A stretch of 64,000 bases of DNA from positions 186,001 to 250,000 of the forward strand of contig NZ_PJIP01000005.1 of assembly GCF_002929375.1 (NCBI RefSeq), given 5' to 3'. This DNA is from Arthrobacter sp. DWC3. Lineage in GTDB: Bacteria; Actinomycetota; Actinomycetes; Actinomycetales; Micrococcaceae. The notes under the pieces were generated by a model that saw only the letters and a list, made by a program, of their open reading frames with translations, was not told the DNA's origin and did not search any database. The position numbers and the translations under genes are program-made. Positions 8,413 through 16,819 of this stretch are shown here, in pieces. Each line of letters starts with the position of its first letter. The first letter of the stretch is position 1.

Positions 8413-9243
8413 ATGTCCGCACAGTCCGAGATCCCGGCGCCGTCGAGCGCCGACGCAGCCCCCGGCATGGTCCGGCTGGACATCGCGGACGGTATCGCCG
8501 AGGTGGTGCTGAATGCCCCGTACCGGCTCAACGCCGTGGACGAGCAGGCGCTCACCGATCTCGCCGCCGCCTACGAGGAAGCGGCGGCCGGAGTACGCGA
8601 GGGGGCCGTCCGGGCCCTCGTGCTGCGCGGCGAGGGCCGTGCGTTCTGCGCCGGCCGGAACCTCGGCTCCATCGACCCAGGATCCGACGACGCCTACGCC
8701 TTCCTCGACGCCGCGCTGACGCCCCTGCTGCGGACGATGGCCGAGTTCCCCGCACCGACCTTCGCCGCGGCACAGGGCGCATGCCTCGGCGTAGGGCTCG
8801 GTCTGCTCCTCGCGACGGACGTGGTGTACGTGGCGGAGGACGCGAAGATCGGCTCGCCCTTCGCGAACCTGGGGCTCGTCCTCGACTCGGGCGGGCACTG
8901 GCTGTTCACCGAGCGGCTGGGCCCGCACCGCGCCCTCGACCTCATGTACACCGGGGACCTCATGAGCGGTGCCGAGGCCGTGGTGGGAGGGCTGTTCAGC
9001 CGGGCCGTGCCTGCCGCGGAACTGCTCGGCTTCACCCGCTCGAAGGCCGTCCGTGCGGCGAACGGTCCGCTGCGGTCGTTCGTCGCCTCGAAGCAGCTTG
9101 TCGGCCGCATCCGGGACGAACGCCTCGGCCTGTGGGATGCCATCCGCGGGGAGAACGAGGTCCAGGCCGCCCTCGGTGCCTCGGACGACTACCGCGAAGG
9201 GCTCGAGGCCTTCCGCGAGAAGCGGGCGCCGCGCTTCCGCTGA
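8413..9243 (+). CDS. paaG: Crotonase-family isomerase (PaaG-like)
   Basis: Crotonase-superfamily protein of 276 residues and the last gene of the paaABCDE operon. It has the AFCAGRNL and CLGVGLGLLLA oxyanion segments. Where hydratases carry their second catalytic glutamate it has GLVLDSGGHWL with Asp158, the pattern of PaaG/ECI-type isomerases. It is therefore predicted to convert ring-1,2-epoxyphenylacetyl-CoA to oxepin-CoA. AGGAG lies 6 bp before the ATG at 8413. The isomerase role rests on the Asp motif plus context; a second hydratase is the alternative. Confidence 0.85.
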   Translation: MSAQSEIPAPSSADAAPGMVRLDIADGIAEVVLNAPYRLNAVDEQALTDLAAAYEEAAAGVREGAVRALVLRGEGRAFCAGRNLGSIDPGSDDAYAFLDAALTPLLRTMAEFPAPTFAAAQGACLGVGLGLLLATDVVYVAEDAKIGSPFANLGLVLDSGGHWLFTERLGPHRALDLMYTGDLMSGAEAVVGGLFSRAVPAAELLGFTRSKAVRAANGPLRSFVASKQLVGRIRDERLGLWDAIRGENEVQAALGASDDYREGLEAFREKRAPRFR

Positions 9244-9326
9244 CTGCCCGTCGGTTTACCCCGCCCGGTGGGCGCAGCGCTTCTCAGGAAGAAGTCCTGG
9301 GCGACCCTCGGACGCGGCAGTACTCC

Positions 9327-9352
9327 CCGACCGGTCGACGACGACCGGTCGG
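9327..9352. terminator. Strong inverted repeat between convergent genes
   Basis: A perfect 10-bp stem, CCGACCGGTC and GACCGGTCGG, with a 6-nt loop lies between the paaG stop and the convergent FMN-reductase stop. It is placed to terminate both transcripts. No clear T-run follows on the plus strand. Confidence 0.65.
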
Positions 9353-9368
9353 TGCCGGGCGAGGTGCA

Positions 9369-9971
9369 TCAGCCCGCAAGCGCGAGTGCTGCGCTGCTGC
9401 CCAGGGCGCGCGCGAGTTCATCGGCTGCTCGGCGTGAGCGCTGGTGCAGGGCCTGCGAGTCGGCTTCGACGGCCCAGTCGGACGCCGCCGCGAAGACCGC
9501 CGTCGGCACGACCGTGGCCCGCAGGTAGGAGAACAGCGGTCGCAGCGCGTGATCCGGTACGAGCGCGTGGCGGAGGCTGCCGCCCGTCGCGCCGATGATC
9601 GTCGGGGTGCCGGCGATCGCCGTGGGATCGAGCAGGTCGACGAACGCCTTGAACATCCCGCTGTAGGAGGCTGCGAAGACAGGTGTGACCACCACGAGTG
9701 CGTCGGCGGCACCGACGGTCGCGAGGGCGCTCCGCAGCCGGTCGCTGGCGGGACCGGTGAACGCTGCGGCGATGTCGCCGAACAGGTCGCGCAGCTCGAT
9801 CACCGTCGGTTCCACGAGGGCCCCGGTCGGGGCGAGGGCGGCCATCACGTCGTCGGCCAGGAGATCGGCCAGCAACCTGCTGGACGACGGCGTGCTCACC
9901 CCTGCCGCCACCACCACGAGTCTCACCCTTTCCGGCGCCCCCTGGGCCGGTCCAACCTCATACGTTTGCAT
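9369..9971 (-). CDS. NAD(P)H-dependent FMN reductase, flavodoxin fold
   Basis: Flavodoxin-like NADPH-dependent FMN reductase family protein, 200 residues. It shows an N-terminal strand followed by a GVSTPSSSRLLAD phosphate-binding loop and the VVVTPVFAASYSGMFKAFVD segment typical of the MsuE/SsuE-like group. Such enzymes reduce free flavin for two-component monooxygenases. No monooxygenase gene adjoins it here, so the electron acceptor is unknown. It is convergent with paaG across a strong hairpin and has no operon partner that is clearly related. Confidence 0.8.
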   Translation of the reverse strand: MQTYEVGPAQGAPERVRLVVVAAGVSTPSSSRLLADLLADDVMAALAPTGALVEPTVIELRDLFGDIAAAFTGPASDRLRSALATVGAADALVVVTPVFAASYSGMFKAFVDLLDPTAIAGTPTIIGATGGSLRHALVPDHALRPLFSYLRATVVPTAVFAAASDWAVEADSQALHQRSRRAADELARALGSSAALALAG

Positions 9972-10019
9972 GTTCTGCAGAACGTGATGGCGCGGGCCGG
10001 CATTCCCGCGGGTCGGGAG

Positions 10020-10505
10020 TCAGGGCGCAGGCAGGACGTACATCTCCGCCGGCGTCTGCAGGAAGTACCCGGGCTCCGCATCGACGAGCGTCCGTGGGCA
10101 GGTGATGATGGTGCTCCCCACGCCGGTGCCGGCGGGCATCGCGCGGGTCGCGACCATCCGTGTGCCGTCCTCGCCACCGGTGGTCGTGCCGAGGAGTGTG
10201 GTCGTGGCGAAGTCCGGCGTGGGGCCGCCCGGGAAGGGGACGCTCGGGGGCACCGTGCCGGCCTCGCCGTCCGCCGTTCCTCCCTCGAGGTCGGCCAGGA
10301 AGTCCAGCAGGTATGCCATGTGGCTCTGCGTGGCGGCGGCGTCGCTCGACAGGTCGTCGTCGCCCCCGAGCGGAGGCATGTAGGCCTGCTCGAGGATCAT
10401 GTCGCAGCTGTTCGCGTTGGTGGCGATGTACGTGCCGTCCGCCCGGCTCCGGTCGAGGGTCCAGGGCTCCGCGGGGCAGCCCCAGGACGGCGGCGGGGTG
10501 TGCAC
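10020..10505 (-). CDS. Hypothetical protein, unrecognised
   Basis: Unrecognised 161-residue protein from a GTG start. Codons end in G or C almost throughout, which supports real coding on this strand. It begins with a short proline stretch, has a cysteine in WGCPAEPW and another in NSCDMILEQAY, then an acidic, Ala/Gly-rich middle and a C-terminal domain ending in TPAEMYVLPAP. No signal peptide or membrane helix is evident in this reading. A neighbouring frame immediately upstream (about 10512-10620) encodes a proline-rich tract, so the true N-terminus could be longer with a frameshift in between. It lies downstream of the Lrp gene on the same strand. Confidence 0.55.
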   Translation of the reverse strand: MHTPPPSWGCPAEPWTLDRSRADGTYIATNANSCDMILEQAYMPPLGGDDDLSSDAAATQSHMAYLLDFLADLEGGTADGEAGTVPPSVPFPGGPTPDFATTTLLGTTTGGEDGTRMVATRAMPAGTGVGSTIITCPRTLVDAEPGYFLQTPAEMYVLPAP

Positions 10506-10661
10506 CCTGCACGGGGTGGGGTCCGGGCGACGCGGGCGGAGGGGTTGGGGGTGCCGTCGGGAACGGCCCGGACGGCTGCCCGGCGAACGGACCCGCCGGG
10601 ATGGGCGGAACGCCGTCGTCCCCCGCGCCGGGGGTCCGTGGGGTTCGCGACCTGCGGCGAC

Positions 10662-11105
10662 TCAGCGCGTGTCGAGGTCCTCGAAGACGAGGAAGGTCTG
10701 GGTGTCCAGCACTCCCGGCATCGACTGGAGCTGGTCGAAGATCACGCGCCTCAGCCCCACGTTGTCCTCGGCCCTCACCAGGAGGATCACGTCGAAGTCA
10801 CCTCCCACGAGCGCGATGTGGTGGACCTCCGGGACGTTCCGCAGCTTCTCCCTGAGCTCCCGCCACGAATGCTGCCGCACCTTCAGGGTCACGTAGGCGG
10901 AGGACCGGAGACCGGCCTTGGCCGGGTCGATGATCGCGGTGAACCGTGTGAGGACGCCGTCCTCGGTGAGCCTCGCGATGCGCGAGTAGGCGTGCGCACG
11001 GGAGATGTGCACGCGCTCGGCCACGGAGGTGACGGACTGCCGGCCGTCCCTCGTCAGCTCGGCGAGGATCTTCCGGTCGACGTCGTCGAGGTTTCCGTCC
11101 GCCAC
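10662..11105 (-). CDS. Lrp/AsnC-family transcriptional regulator (BkdR-like)
   Basis: Lrp/AsnC regulator, 147 residues. It has an N-terminal winged helix (LDDVDRKILAELTRDGRQS, then the SVAERVHISRAHAYSRIARL recognition region) and a C-terminal RAM ligand domain with the GDFDVILLVRAED motif. It starts at a GTG preceded by AAGGAG. It is divergent from the 2-oxoacid dehydrogenase operon with a 206-bp control region between. In other bacteria Lrp-type BkdR activates the branched-chain dehydrogenase in response to branched-chain amino acids, and the same role is inferred here. Confidence 0.88.
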   Translation of the reverse strand: MADGNLDDVDRKILAELTRDGRQSVTSVAERVHISRAHAYSRIARLTEDGVLTRFTAIIDPAKAGLRSSAYVTLKVRQHSWRELREKLRNVPEVHHIALVGGDFDVILLVRAEDNVGLRRVIFDQLQSMPGVLDTQTFLVFEDLDTR

Positions 11106-11311
11106 GTGTCCACGCTCCTTCGCGTAATCCAGCTCACACTGTCAATTCGTCCAAAGAATACCGCCTATGGCTCGTCATCATCCAGAGTTCTGCAACTCCC
11201 TCGATACAAAAGAAGCCCGCTGACCATACTTGATCTACACAGCATCCAGCGCCGGAGCTACCGCTCCCGTCTGGACGAGGCGCCGCTCCTGCGGCGCGTG
11301 ATGGAGGCGGA

Positions 11312-12502
11312 ATGAGTACGGCAACGAACAAGGGACGTGGAAGCCTGATGGGCGGAGCGCCCGGCGGAGCACCGTCGGCGGCGCACGCCCTGCTTCCCTC
11401 GGACGAGCCCGTGCAGCTGGTGGACCAGCACGGGCACCCCACCGACGACGAGCGCTACCCGCTGCCCGACGGCGAGCGGCTGCTGGGCGCCTACGGCCGC
11501 CTGGTCACAGGACGCCGCATCAACGACCAGGCCAACGCGCTCGTCCGTCAGGGGCGCCTCGCGGTCTACCCGTCGTCGCACGGACAGGAGGCGTGCCAGG
11601 TCGCGGCCGCCGTGGTGCTGGGCGGGGAGGACTGGCTGTTCCCCACCTACCGCGACACGGTCGCCGTCATCACGCGTGGCGTCGACCCCCTCGAGGTGCT
11701 CACCCTGCTGCGCGGTGACTGGCACGCGGGCTACGACCCGTACGAGCATCGGGTCGCCACCCAGGCCACGCCGCTCGCCACGCAGCTGCTGCACGCCGTC
11801 GGCGTCGCCCACGCCGCGAAGCTGCGCGGCGAACCCACCGTGGTCCTGGCCATGTGCGGTGACGGCGCCACGAGCGAGGGCGACTTCCACGAGGCCCTGA
11901 ACTTCGCGGCCGTGTTCCACGTCCCCGTGGTCTTCTTCATCCAGAACAACGAGTTCGCGATCTCCGTGCCGCTGAAGAACCAGACCGTGGCTCCCTCCCT
12001 GGCGCACAAGGCCATCGGTTACGGCATGCCGGGGGAGCGCGTGGACGGCAACGACCTCGCGGCACTCCTCGCCGTGCTCGGCGCCGCCGTGGACCGGGCG
12101 CGCGACGGCGGGGGGCCCTCACTGGTCGAGGCGCACACCTACCGCATGCAGGCACACACCAACGCCGACGACGCCACACGCTACCGCTCGGCCGACGACG
12201 TCGAGCGCTGGGTACCCAGGGATCCGATCGCGCGGATGCGCACCTACCTGCGCACGCTGGACCTGCTCACGGACGAGGGCGAGCGCGCGCTCGCCGACGA
12301 TGCGGACGCGATCGCCGCGGCCATCCGCAAGGGACTCAACACGGAGGTCGACGTGAACCCGGCAGAACTCTTCGAATACGTGTACACGGAGAAGACCTCG
12401 CAGCTGCGCGAGCAGGCAGCACTGCTGCGCGAGGAACTCGCGCGCGACGCCGACGCAGCAGCGGCCGGAACCGACGGATCGATCGAAGGGGGCCGGCGAT
12501 GA
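11312..12502 (+). CDS. 2-oxoacid dehydrogenase E1 alpha subunit (branched-chain type)
   Basis: Thiamine-diphosphate-dependent E1 alpha subunit, 396 residues, of a branched-chain 2-oxoacid dehydrogenase or pyruvate dehydrogenase complex. The thiamine-binding motif runs from GDGATSEGDFHEALNFAA to QNN (about residues 183-213). The YRMQAHTNADD phosphorylation-loop region is also recognisable. GGAGG precedes the ATG at 11312. It is the first of three overlapping genes, E1alpha-E1beta-E2, and lies opposite an Lrp regulator. That context favours bkdA over pdhA, but sequence alone does not settle the substrate. Confidence 0.9.
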   Translation: MSTATNKGRGSLMGGAPGGAPSAAHALLPSDEPVQLVDQHGHPTDDERYPLPDGERLLGAYGRLVTGRRINDQANALVRQGRLAVYPSSHGQEACQVAAAVVLGGEDWLFPTYRDTVAVITRGVDPLEVLTLLRGDWHAGYDPYEHRVATQATPLATQLLHAVGVAHAAKLRGEPTVVLAMCGDGATSEGDFHEALNFAAVFHVPVVFFIQNNEFAISVPLKNQTVAPSLAHKAIGYGMPGERVDGNDLAALLAVLGAAVDRARDGGGPSLVEAHTYRMQAHTNADDATRYRSADDVERWVPRDPIARMRTYLRTLDLLTDEGERALADDADAIAAAIRKGLNTEVDVNPAELFEYVYTEKTSQLREQAALLREELARDADAAAAGTDGSIEGGRR

Positions 12503-13581
12503 CGCAGACCACGGTGGGCGCTCCTGCGCCCGGAACCGCCGGCACCTCCGACACCGGTGCGGTCCCCGCTCCCAGGGCCACGACGTTCGCGAAGGCGCTC
12601 AACGCCGCACTCGCCGACGCGATGGAGGCCGATAGCGCGGTGCTCATGTTCGGCGAGGACGTGGGACCACTGGGTGGCGTCTTCCGCATCACCGACGGTC
12701 TCACGGCACGCTTCGGCGAGGAGCGCTGCTTCGACACACCGCTCGCCGAGGCCGGCATCATGGGCATGGCCGTGGGTATGGCGATGAACGGCATGAAGCC
12801 CGTCGTCGAGATGCAGTTCGACGCGTTCGCCTACCCGGCCTTCGAACAGGTGGTCAGCCACGTCGCGAAGATGCCGAACCGGACGAAGGGCAAGGTGCGC
12901 CTGCCGATCGTCATCCGGATCCCCTATGCGGGCGGCATCGGCGGGGTGGAACACCACTGCGACTCGTCCGAGGCCTACTACGCGCACACACCGGGCCTCA
13001 CGGTGCTCGCCCCGGCAACGGTCCGCGACGCCTACTTCATGCTGCGCGAGGCCATCGCATCACCCGATCCCGTGGTGTTCCTCGAGCCGAAGAAGCTGTA
13101 CTGGTCGAAGGAGGAGGTGGATCTCGCCGAGCTCCGCCGCACCTTCGACGGCGGCCAGGCACCGCGGCGGATCGGACGCGCCGTCGTCGCACGTCCCGGC
13201 ACCGACGCGACCCTCATCAGTTACGGACCGTCCGTCCCCACCGCGCTCGCCGCAGCGGCGGCCGCAGCCGAGGAGGGGCGTTCGATCGAGGTCATCGACC
13301 TGCGCTCCATCGTCCCGTTCGACGACGAGACCGTGTGTGCGAGCGTCCGCCGGACCGGCCGTGCCGTCGTCGTGGCCGAGGCCCCCGGGTTCGCGTCGGT
13401 GGCGTCGGAGATCGTGGCCCGCGTACAGGAGCGCTGCTTCCATTCCCTCGCTGCCCCCGTGCTGCGCGTGACCGGTTTCGACATCCCCTACCCGTCGCCG
13501 AAGCTGGAGCACTTCTACCTGCCGAGCGTTGACCGCATCCTCGACGCCGTCGACGCCCTCCAGTGGGAGGACCGGCCGTGA
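12499..13581 (+). CDS. 2-oxoacid dehydrogenase E1 beta subunit
   Basis: Transketolase-like E1 beta subunit, 360 residues, partner of the preceding alpha subunit in decarboxylating branched-chain 2-oxoacids. Typical segments are LMFGEDVGPLGGVFRIT, FDTPLAEAGIMGMAVGMA and the C-terminal transketolase domain with VIDLRSIVPFD. An Ala/Thr/Pro-rich extension of about 28 residues precedes the conserved core. It overlaps E1alpha by ATGA and E2 by GTGA. Confidence 0.92.
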   Translation: MTQTTVGAPAPGTAGTSDTGAVPAPRATTFAKALNAALADAMEADSAVLMFGEDVGPLGGVFRITDGLTARFGEERCFDTPLAEAGIMGMAVGMAMNGMKPVVEMQFDAFAYPAFEQVVSHVAKMPNRTKGKVRLPIVIRIPYAGGIGGVEHHCDSSEAYYAHTPGLTVLAPATVRDAYFMLREAIASPDPVVFLEPKKLYWSKEEVDLAELRRTFDGGQAPRRIGRAVVARPGTDATLISYGPSVPTALAAAAAAAEEGRSIEVIDLRSIVPFDDETVCASVRRTGRAVVVAEAPGFASVASEIVARVQERCFHSLAAPVLRVTGFDIPYPSPKLEHFYLPSVDRILDAVDALQWEDRP

Positions 13582-15320
13582 GCGCGCCGACCATCGGATC
13601 GGGGCTCCTCGTCTTCGCCCTGCCCGACCTCGGCGAAGGCCTCACCGAGGCGGAGCTCGTCTCCTGGCTCGTCGCAGAGGGCGACACGGTCGTCGTCGAC
13701 CAGCCCGTCGCCGAGGTGGAGACCGCCAAGTCCGTGGTCGAGGTGCCGTCGCCCTTCGCCGGCACCGTCGCCGTGCTGCACGGCCGGCCGGGCGACGTGC
13801 TCGACGTCGGGATGCCGTTCCTGTCCGTCCGACCACAAGGCGCCGCGGGCGGTGACCCGGTCTCCGGCGCTCCCGCCACCGACTCCGCTCCCGCCACCGA
13901 CTCCGCCACCGACTCCGCCACCGACTCCGTTCCCGCCACCGACTCCGCCACCGACTCCGGTGCTGCCGGCCCGGCGACGCAGGGGAACACGGTATCCGCT
14001 GTCGCCGAGGAGTCGGCCGGCGCTGAAGCGCCGGTCGTCGCCGCCGCAGCAGCGGCGATGCGCGAGGACGCAGGCGTCCCGGTGGCTGCGACACAGGCGA
14101 GCGGTGGGGTGCCGGCCGCGACCGAGGGGTCCGGCAACGTCCTGATCGGCTACGGGACGCCCGGCGGTCTCACAGGCGGACGGCGGCGTCCCCGACGCGG
14201 GACGGTGCCCCGCGTCGGAGGGACGCCGTCGGACGCCGTGGATGTGCCTGGCGTCCAGTCCGTGCCCGCGTCCCTGGACGTGTCCCGCAGCACCGTCCGT
14301 GGCGCTGCAGGGGCTGCTGCGGTCCCGGGGACCGCTGCCGCGGAGGCCGGCGTGCCGGCGACCGCGCCGGTCGCCGCACCCCTGTGCGTGTCGCCGCTCG
14401 TCCGGAAACTCGCCCGCGACCATGGTCTGCGCCTCGACGGCATCCGTGGGTCGGGGGAGAAGGGACTGATCCTGCGCCGCGACGTCGAGGAGGCCATCGC
14501 CGGACGTGCGACGTCGCCCGTAGCCCAGTCGTCGTCGGCCGATTCCCCTGCGGACGGCGGGTTACAGGCGGCCGGTAGTCCGGAGGCCGCCCCGGTCGAC
14601 CCACGATCAGGGCTCGCGGTCCTCGACCGCACACCTCTCCGCGGTGTCCGCCGGACGATCGCCGACGCGATGTCCCGCAGCCGCCGGGAGATCCCTGAGG
14701 CGACGGTGTGGGTGGACGTGGACGTGACGGCGCTCGTCGAACTGCGGGAGGGGATGAAGCGGACGGCACCCGACGCTGTGCCCGGCATCCTGGCCTTCGT
14801 GGCACGCTTCGTCGTCGCCGGCCTCGCCCGCTACCCGGAGCTGAACACCAGGATCGCCACGCGCGACGACGGCAGCCTGGAGATCGTGCGCGTCGAGGGG
14901 ATCAACCTCGGCATCGCCGCGCAGACCGACCGGGGGCTCGTGGTGCCCAGCGTCCGCCGGGCGGACACCCTGTCGGCGCGCGGGCTCGACGCCGAGATCC
15001 GCCGGCTGGCCGCCCTCGCCCGCAGCGGCAAGGCGACGCCGTCGGACCTGTCCTCCGGTACTTTCACCCTGAACAACTACGGGGTCTTCGGTGTGGACGG
15101 CAGTGCGGCGATCATCAACTACCCGGAGTCGGCGATCCTCGGCATGGGCCGGATCATCGATCGCCCATGGGTGGTGGACGGTCAGCTCGCGGTGCGGAAG
15201 GTCACCGAGTTGACGCTGGCCTTCGATCACCGCGTGTGCGACGGCGGCACGGCCGGAGGCTTCCTGCGCTTCGTCGCGGATGCGATGGAGAGCCCCGGCA
15301 GCATGCTCGCGGACCTGTAG
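13578..15320 (+). CDS. 2-oxoacid dehydrogenase E2 acyltransferase
   Basis: Dihydrolipoamide acyltransferase, 580 residues, the core of the complex. It has one N-terminal lipoyl domain with the modified Lys51 in VETAKSVVEV. A long Ala/Thr/Ser/Pro-rich linker (about 90-260) follows, then a peripheral E1/E3-binding domain near VSPLVRKLARDHGL. The C-terminal acyltransferase domain ends with the catalytic DHRVCDGG (His551, Asp555). The start is a GTG overlapping the E1beta stop. The linker contains six copies of an ATDS-coding 12-mer. No E3 (lipoamide dehydrogenase) gene is nearby, so E3 is probably shared from elsewhere in the genome. Confidence 0.92.
   Translation: MSAPTIGSGLLVFALPDLGEGLTEAELVSWLVAEGDTVVVDQPVAEVETAKSVVEVPSPFAGTVAVLHGRPGDVLDVGMPFLSVRPQGAAGGDPVSGAPATDSAPATDSATDSATDSVPATDSATDSGAAGPATQGNTVSAVAEESAGAEAPVVAAAAAAMREDAGVPVAATQASGGVPAATEGSGNVLIGYGTPGGLTGGRRRPRRGTVPRVGGTPSDAVDVPGVQSVPASLDVSRSTVRGAAGAAAVPGTAAAEAGVPATAPVAAPLCVSPLVRKLARDHGLRLDGIRGSGEKGLILRRDVEEAIAGRATSPVAQSSSADSPADGGLQAAGSPEAAPVDPRSGLAVLDRTPLRGVRRTIADAMSRSRREIPEATVWVDVDVTALVELREGMKRTAPDAVPGILAFVARFVVAGLARYPELNTRIATRDDGSLEIVRVEGINLGIAAQTDRGLVVPSVRRADTLSARGLDAEIRRLAALARSGKATPSDLSSGTFTLNNYGVFGVDGSAAIINYPESAILGMGRIIDRPWVVDGQLAVRKVTELTLAFDHRVCDGGTAGGFLRFVADAMESPGSMLADL
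13875..13958 (+). repeat. 12-bp repeat inside the E2 linker
   Basis: GCCACCGACTCC occurs six times (13875, 13893, 13905, 13917, 13935, 13947), with two 6-bp interruptions. It encodes repeated Ala-Thr-Asp-Ser in the flexible swinging-arm linker. Copy number could vary by slippage without breaking the frame. Confidence 0.85.
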
Positions 15321-15374
15321 ACCGCGGACCCGTCCTCCGCTCACCCGTCGTCCGCCGGACGTACAGGTCGGTGG

Positions 15375-15644
15375 CTACTCGTCGGGGTCGCCGAGCAGGC
15401 CCCGCTGGGCGAGGTCCGCATCGGGTGACGATTCCCCGGGCAGGGGATCCGTGGCCGACGGCACGTCGTCGGACACGTAGTCCTTCAGGCCCACGGCCAC
15501 TTCCTCCCGCTCGGTGGCGAGGGCGAGGGCATCGTCGTCGACGTGGTCGTCGGACGTGCCGTGGGTCTGGCGTGAGGGGCGGGGCAGGGCGTCGTTGTCG
15601 GGATCGAGGTCGTCCCGGGTGGAGAACTCTTCGTCGATGGCCAT
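15375..15644 (-). CDS. Small acidic conserved hypothetical protein
   Basis: Unrecognised 89-residue acidic protein starting at the ATG at 15644 (MAIDEEFSTRDDLDPDND). Aspartate and glutamate dominate and there is no signal peptide or membrane helix. The ending PDADLAQRGLLGDPDE is also acidic. The frame is open further upstream, but that part is arginine-rich and belongs to another frame's coding, so the internal ATG is chosen. A GGGAGG stretch touches the start codon directly, which is a poor spacing. It is convergent with the E2 gene. Confidence 0.55.
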   Translation of the reverse strand: MAIDEEFSTRDDLDPDNDALPRPSRQTHGTSDDHVDDDALALATEREEVAVGLKDYVSDDVPSATDPLPGESSPDADLAQRGLLGDPDE

Positions 15645-15679
15645 CCTCCCGCCCTGGGAAGGCGCCGCACGGGGGTCGA

Positions 15680-15913
15680 TCAGGGGGTTCGGGTGACCGG
15701 GCGGCTTCCGCAGGGCAGCGCCGCGACCCATGATCCGGGACCTGTGGCGGACTCCGGAGTGTCGAGCGCGGGCACCGCGACCCGATCGCGGACCGCGGCG
15801 TACAGCAGCCTGTCCTGTCGCTCGCCGTCGAACTCCTGCCAGGACCCCAGCAGACCCTCCCGGACGCAGCCGGTGCGTTCGGCGCTCCTGATAGACACCG
15901 ATCCGTGACACAC
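15680..15913 (-). pseudogene. C-terminal remnant of a GNAT acetyltransferase
   Basis: The first 40 or so codons of this frame read as the final part of a RimJ/RimL-type GNAT acetyltransferase: SIRSAERTGCVREGLLGSWQ followed by an RLLYAAVRDRV segment, matching the family's usual R-x-AE-x-GF-x-EG-x-LR ending and final YS-x-x-R-x-DW strand. Nothing resembling the N-terminal acetyl-CoA-binding domain lies upstream before the EamA gene ends at 15950. The tail after the GNAT part (VPALDTPES onward) is not family-like. It looks like the 3' stub of a gene whose 5' part was lost. Confidence 0.55.
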
Positions 15914-15949
15914 CGGGTAGTGACACGCCGACCCGGCTCGGTGCTCGCG

Positions 15950-16819
15950 CTAGTTCCGGGCCGCGGTCCCGACGGGAGCTGTCCTGCTGCCGCGGCGTTG
16001 CGCGGCTGCGCCGGCCAGGACAACGAGGAGGATCCCGACGACCTGGAGCGGGGACGGTCGCTGGTGGAGGATGACCAACCCCAGCAGGAGACCCAGCGCG
16101 GGTTCCAGCGCCATGAGCGTGCCGAACGCGGCGGTCGTCATCCGTCGCAGCGCGAGCATTTCGAGCGCGAAGGGCAGGACGGGCAGCAGGACGGCGAGGC
16201 CTGCCGCGGCACCGAGGATCGGGAGGGTCAGGTGCCCTGCCGCCTGCGGGATGCCGACGACGGCGGCGGTGGCGGCGGCGACGGGAATCGTCAGGGACAG
16301 TGAGGAGATCCCCGTGAAACGGTCACCGATGCGTTGCGTCAGCATGATGTAGACACCCCAGCCCACGGCGGCGAGTCCCGCGTACAGGACCCCTTCGAGG
16401 TTCACCTCGCCGTGCCACGGCTCGGTGAGGAGCACCACGCCGCACAGGGCGAGACCGGGCCATGCCAGTGCGGGCAGGGAATGGCTGCGGAGGGCCGCGA
16501 CGGTGAGCGGGCCGAGGAACTCGATGGCGACGGCGGTGCCGAGCGGGATGTGCTCGAGCGCGGCGAGGAAGCCGACCGTCATGACCCCGGTGGTGACTCC
16601 GAGGCCCAGCAGCACGGGGACGTCGGTCCTCCGTATCCGGGAGAGGGGCGGTCGGGCGATGATCAGGAAGATCAGGGCGCCCATGCTGAGTCGGAGCCAT
16701 GCCGTACCGGCAGCTCCGACCTCGCCGATGAGACCCACCGAGAGGGCGGAACCCAGTTGCACGGACAGCATCGCGGTGACGGCGAACCCCCACGGCGGCA
16801 CCGCGCGCGTCCCCGTCAT
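15950..16819 (-). CDS. EamA-family exporter (RhtA-like)
   Basis: Ten-helix drug/metabolite transporter with two EamA repeats, 289 residues. It resembles RhtA-type threonine/homoserine exporters, with features such as IEFLGPLTVAALRSHS in the first repeat and FGTLMALEPALGLLLGLVIL in the second. It acts in the inner membrane. The start overlaps the stop of the upstream B3/B4 gene by ATGA, so it is third in an XRE-B3/4-EamA operon. Amino-acid export is inferred from the RhtA resemblance and the partner gene. Confidence 0.85.
   Translation of the reverse strand: MTGTRAVPPWGFAVTAMLSVQLGSALSVGLIGEVGAAGTAWLRLSMGALIFLIIARPPLSRIRRTDVPVLLGLGVTTGVMTVGFLAALEHIPLGTAVAIEFLGPLTVAALRSHSLPALAWPGLALCGVVLLTEPWHGEVNLEGVLYAGLAAVGWGVYIMLTQRIGDRFTGISSLSLTIPVAAATAAVVGIPQAAGHLTLPILGAAAGLAVLLPVLPFALEMLALRRMTTAAFGTLMALEPALGLLLGLVILHQRPSPLQVVGILLVVLAGAAAQRRGSRTAPVGTAARN

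Noticed and set aside
9958-10512. 184-codon frame overlapping the unknown protein
   Set aside because: It is His/Arg/Gly-rich and poor in codon bias compared with the 10020-10505 frame on the same strand.
15375-15926. 183-codon version of the acidic protein
   Set aside because: Its first half is arginine-rich and overlaps the acetyltransferase remnant in another frame; the ATG at 15644 starts the acidic part.
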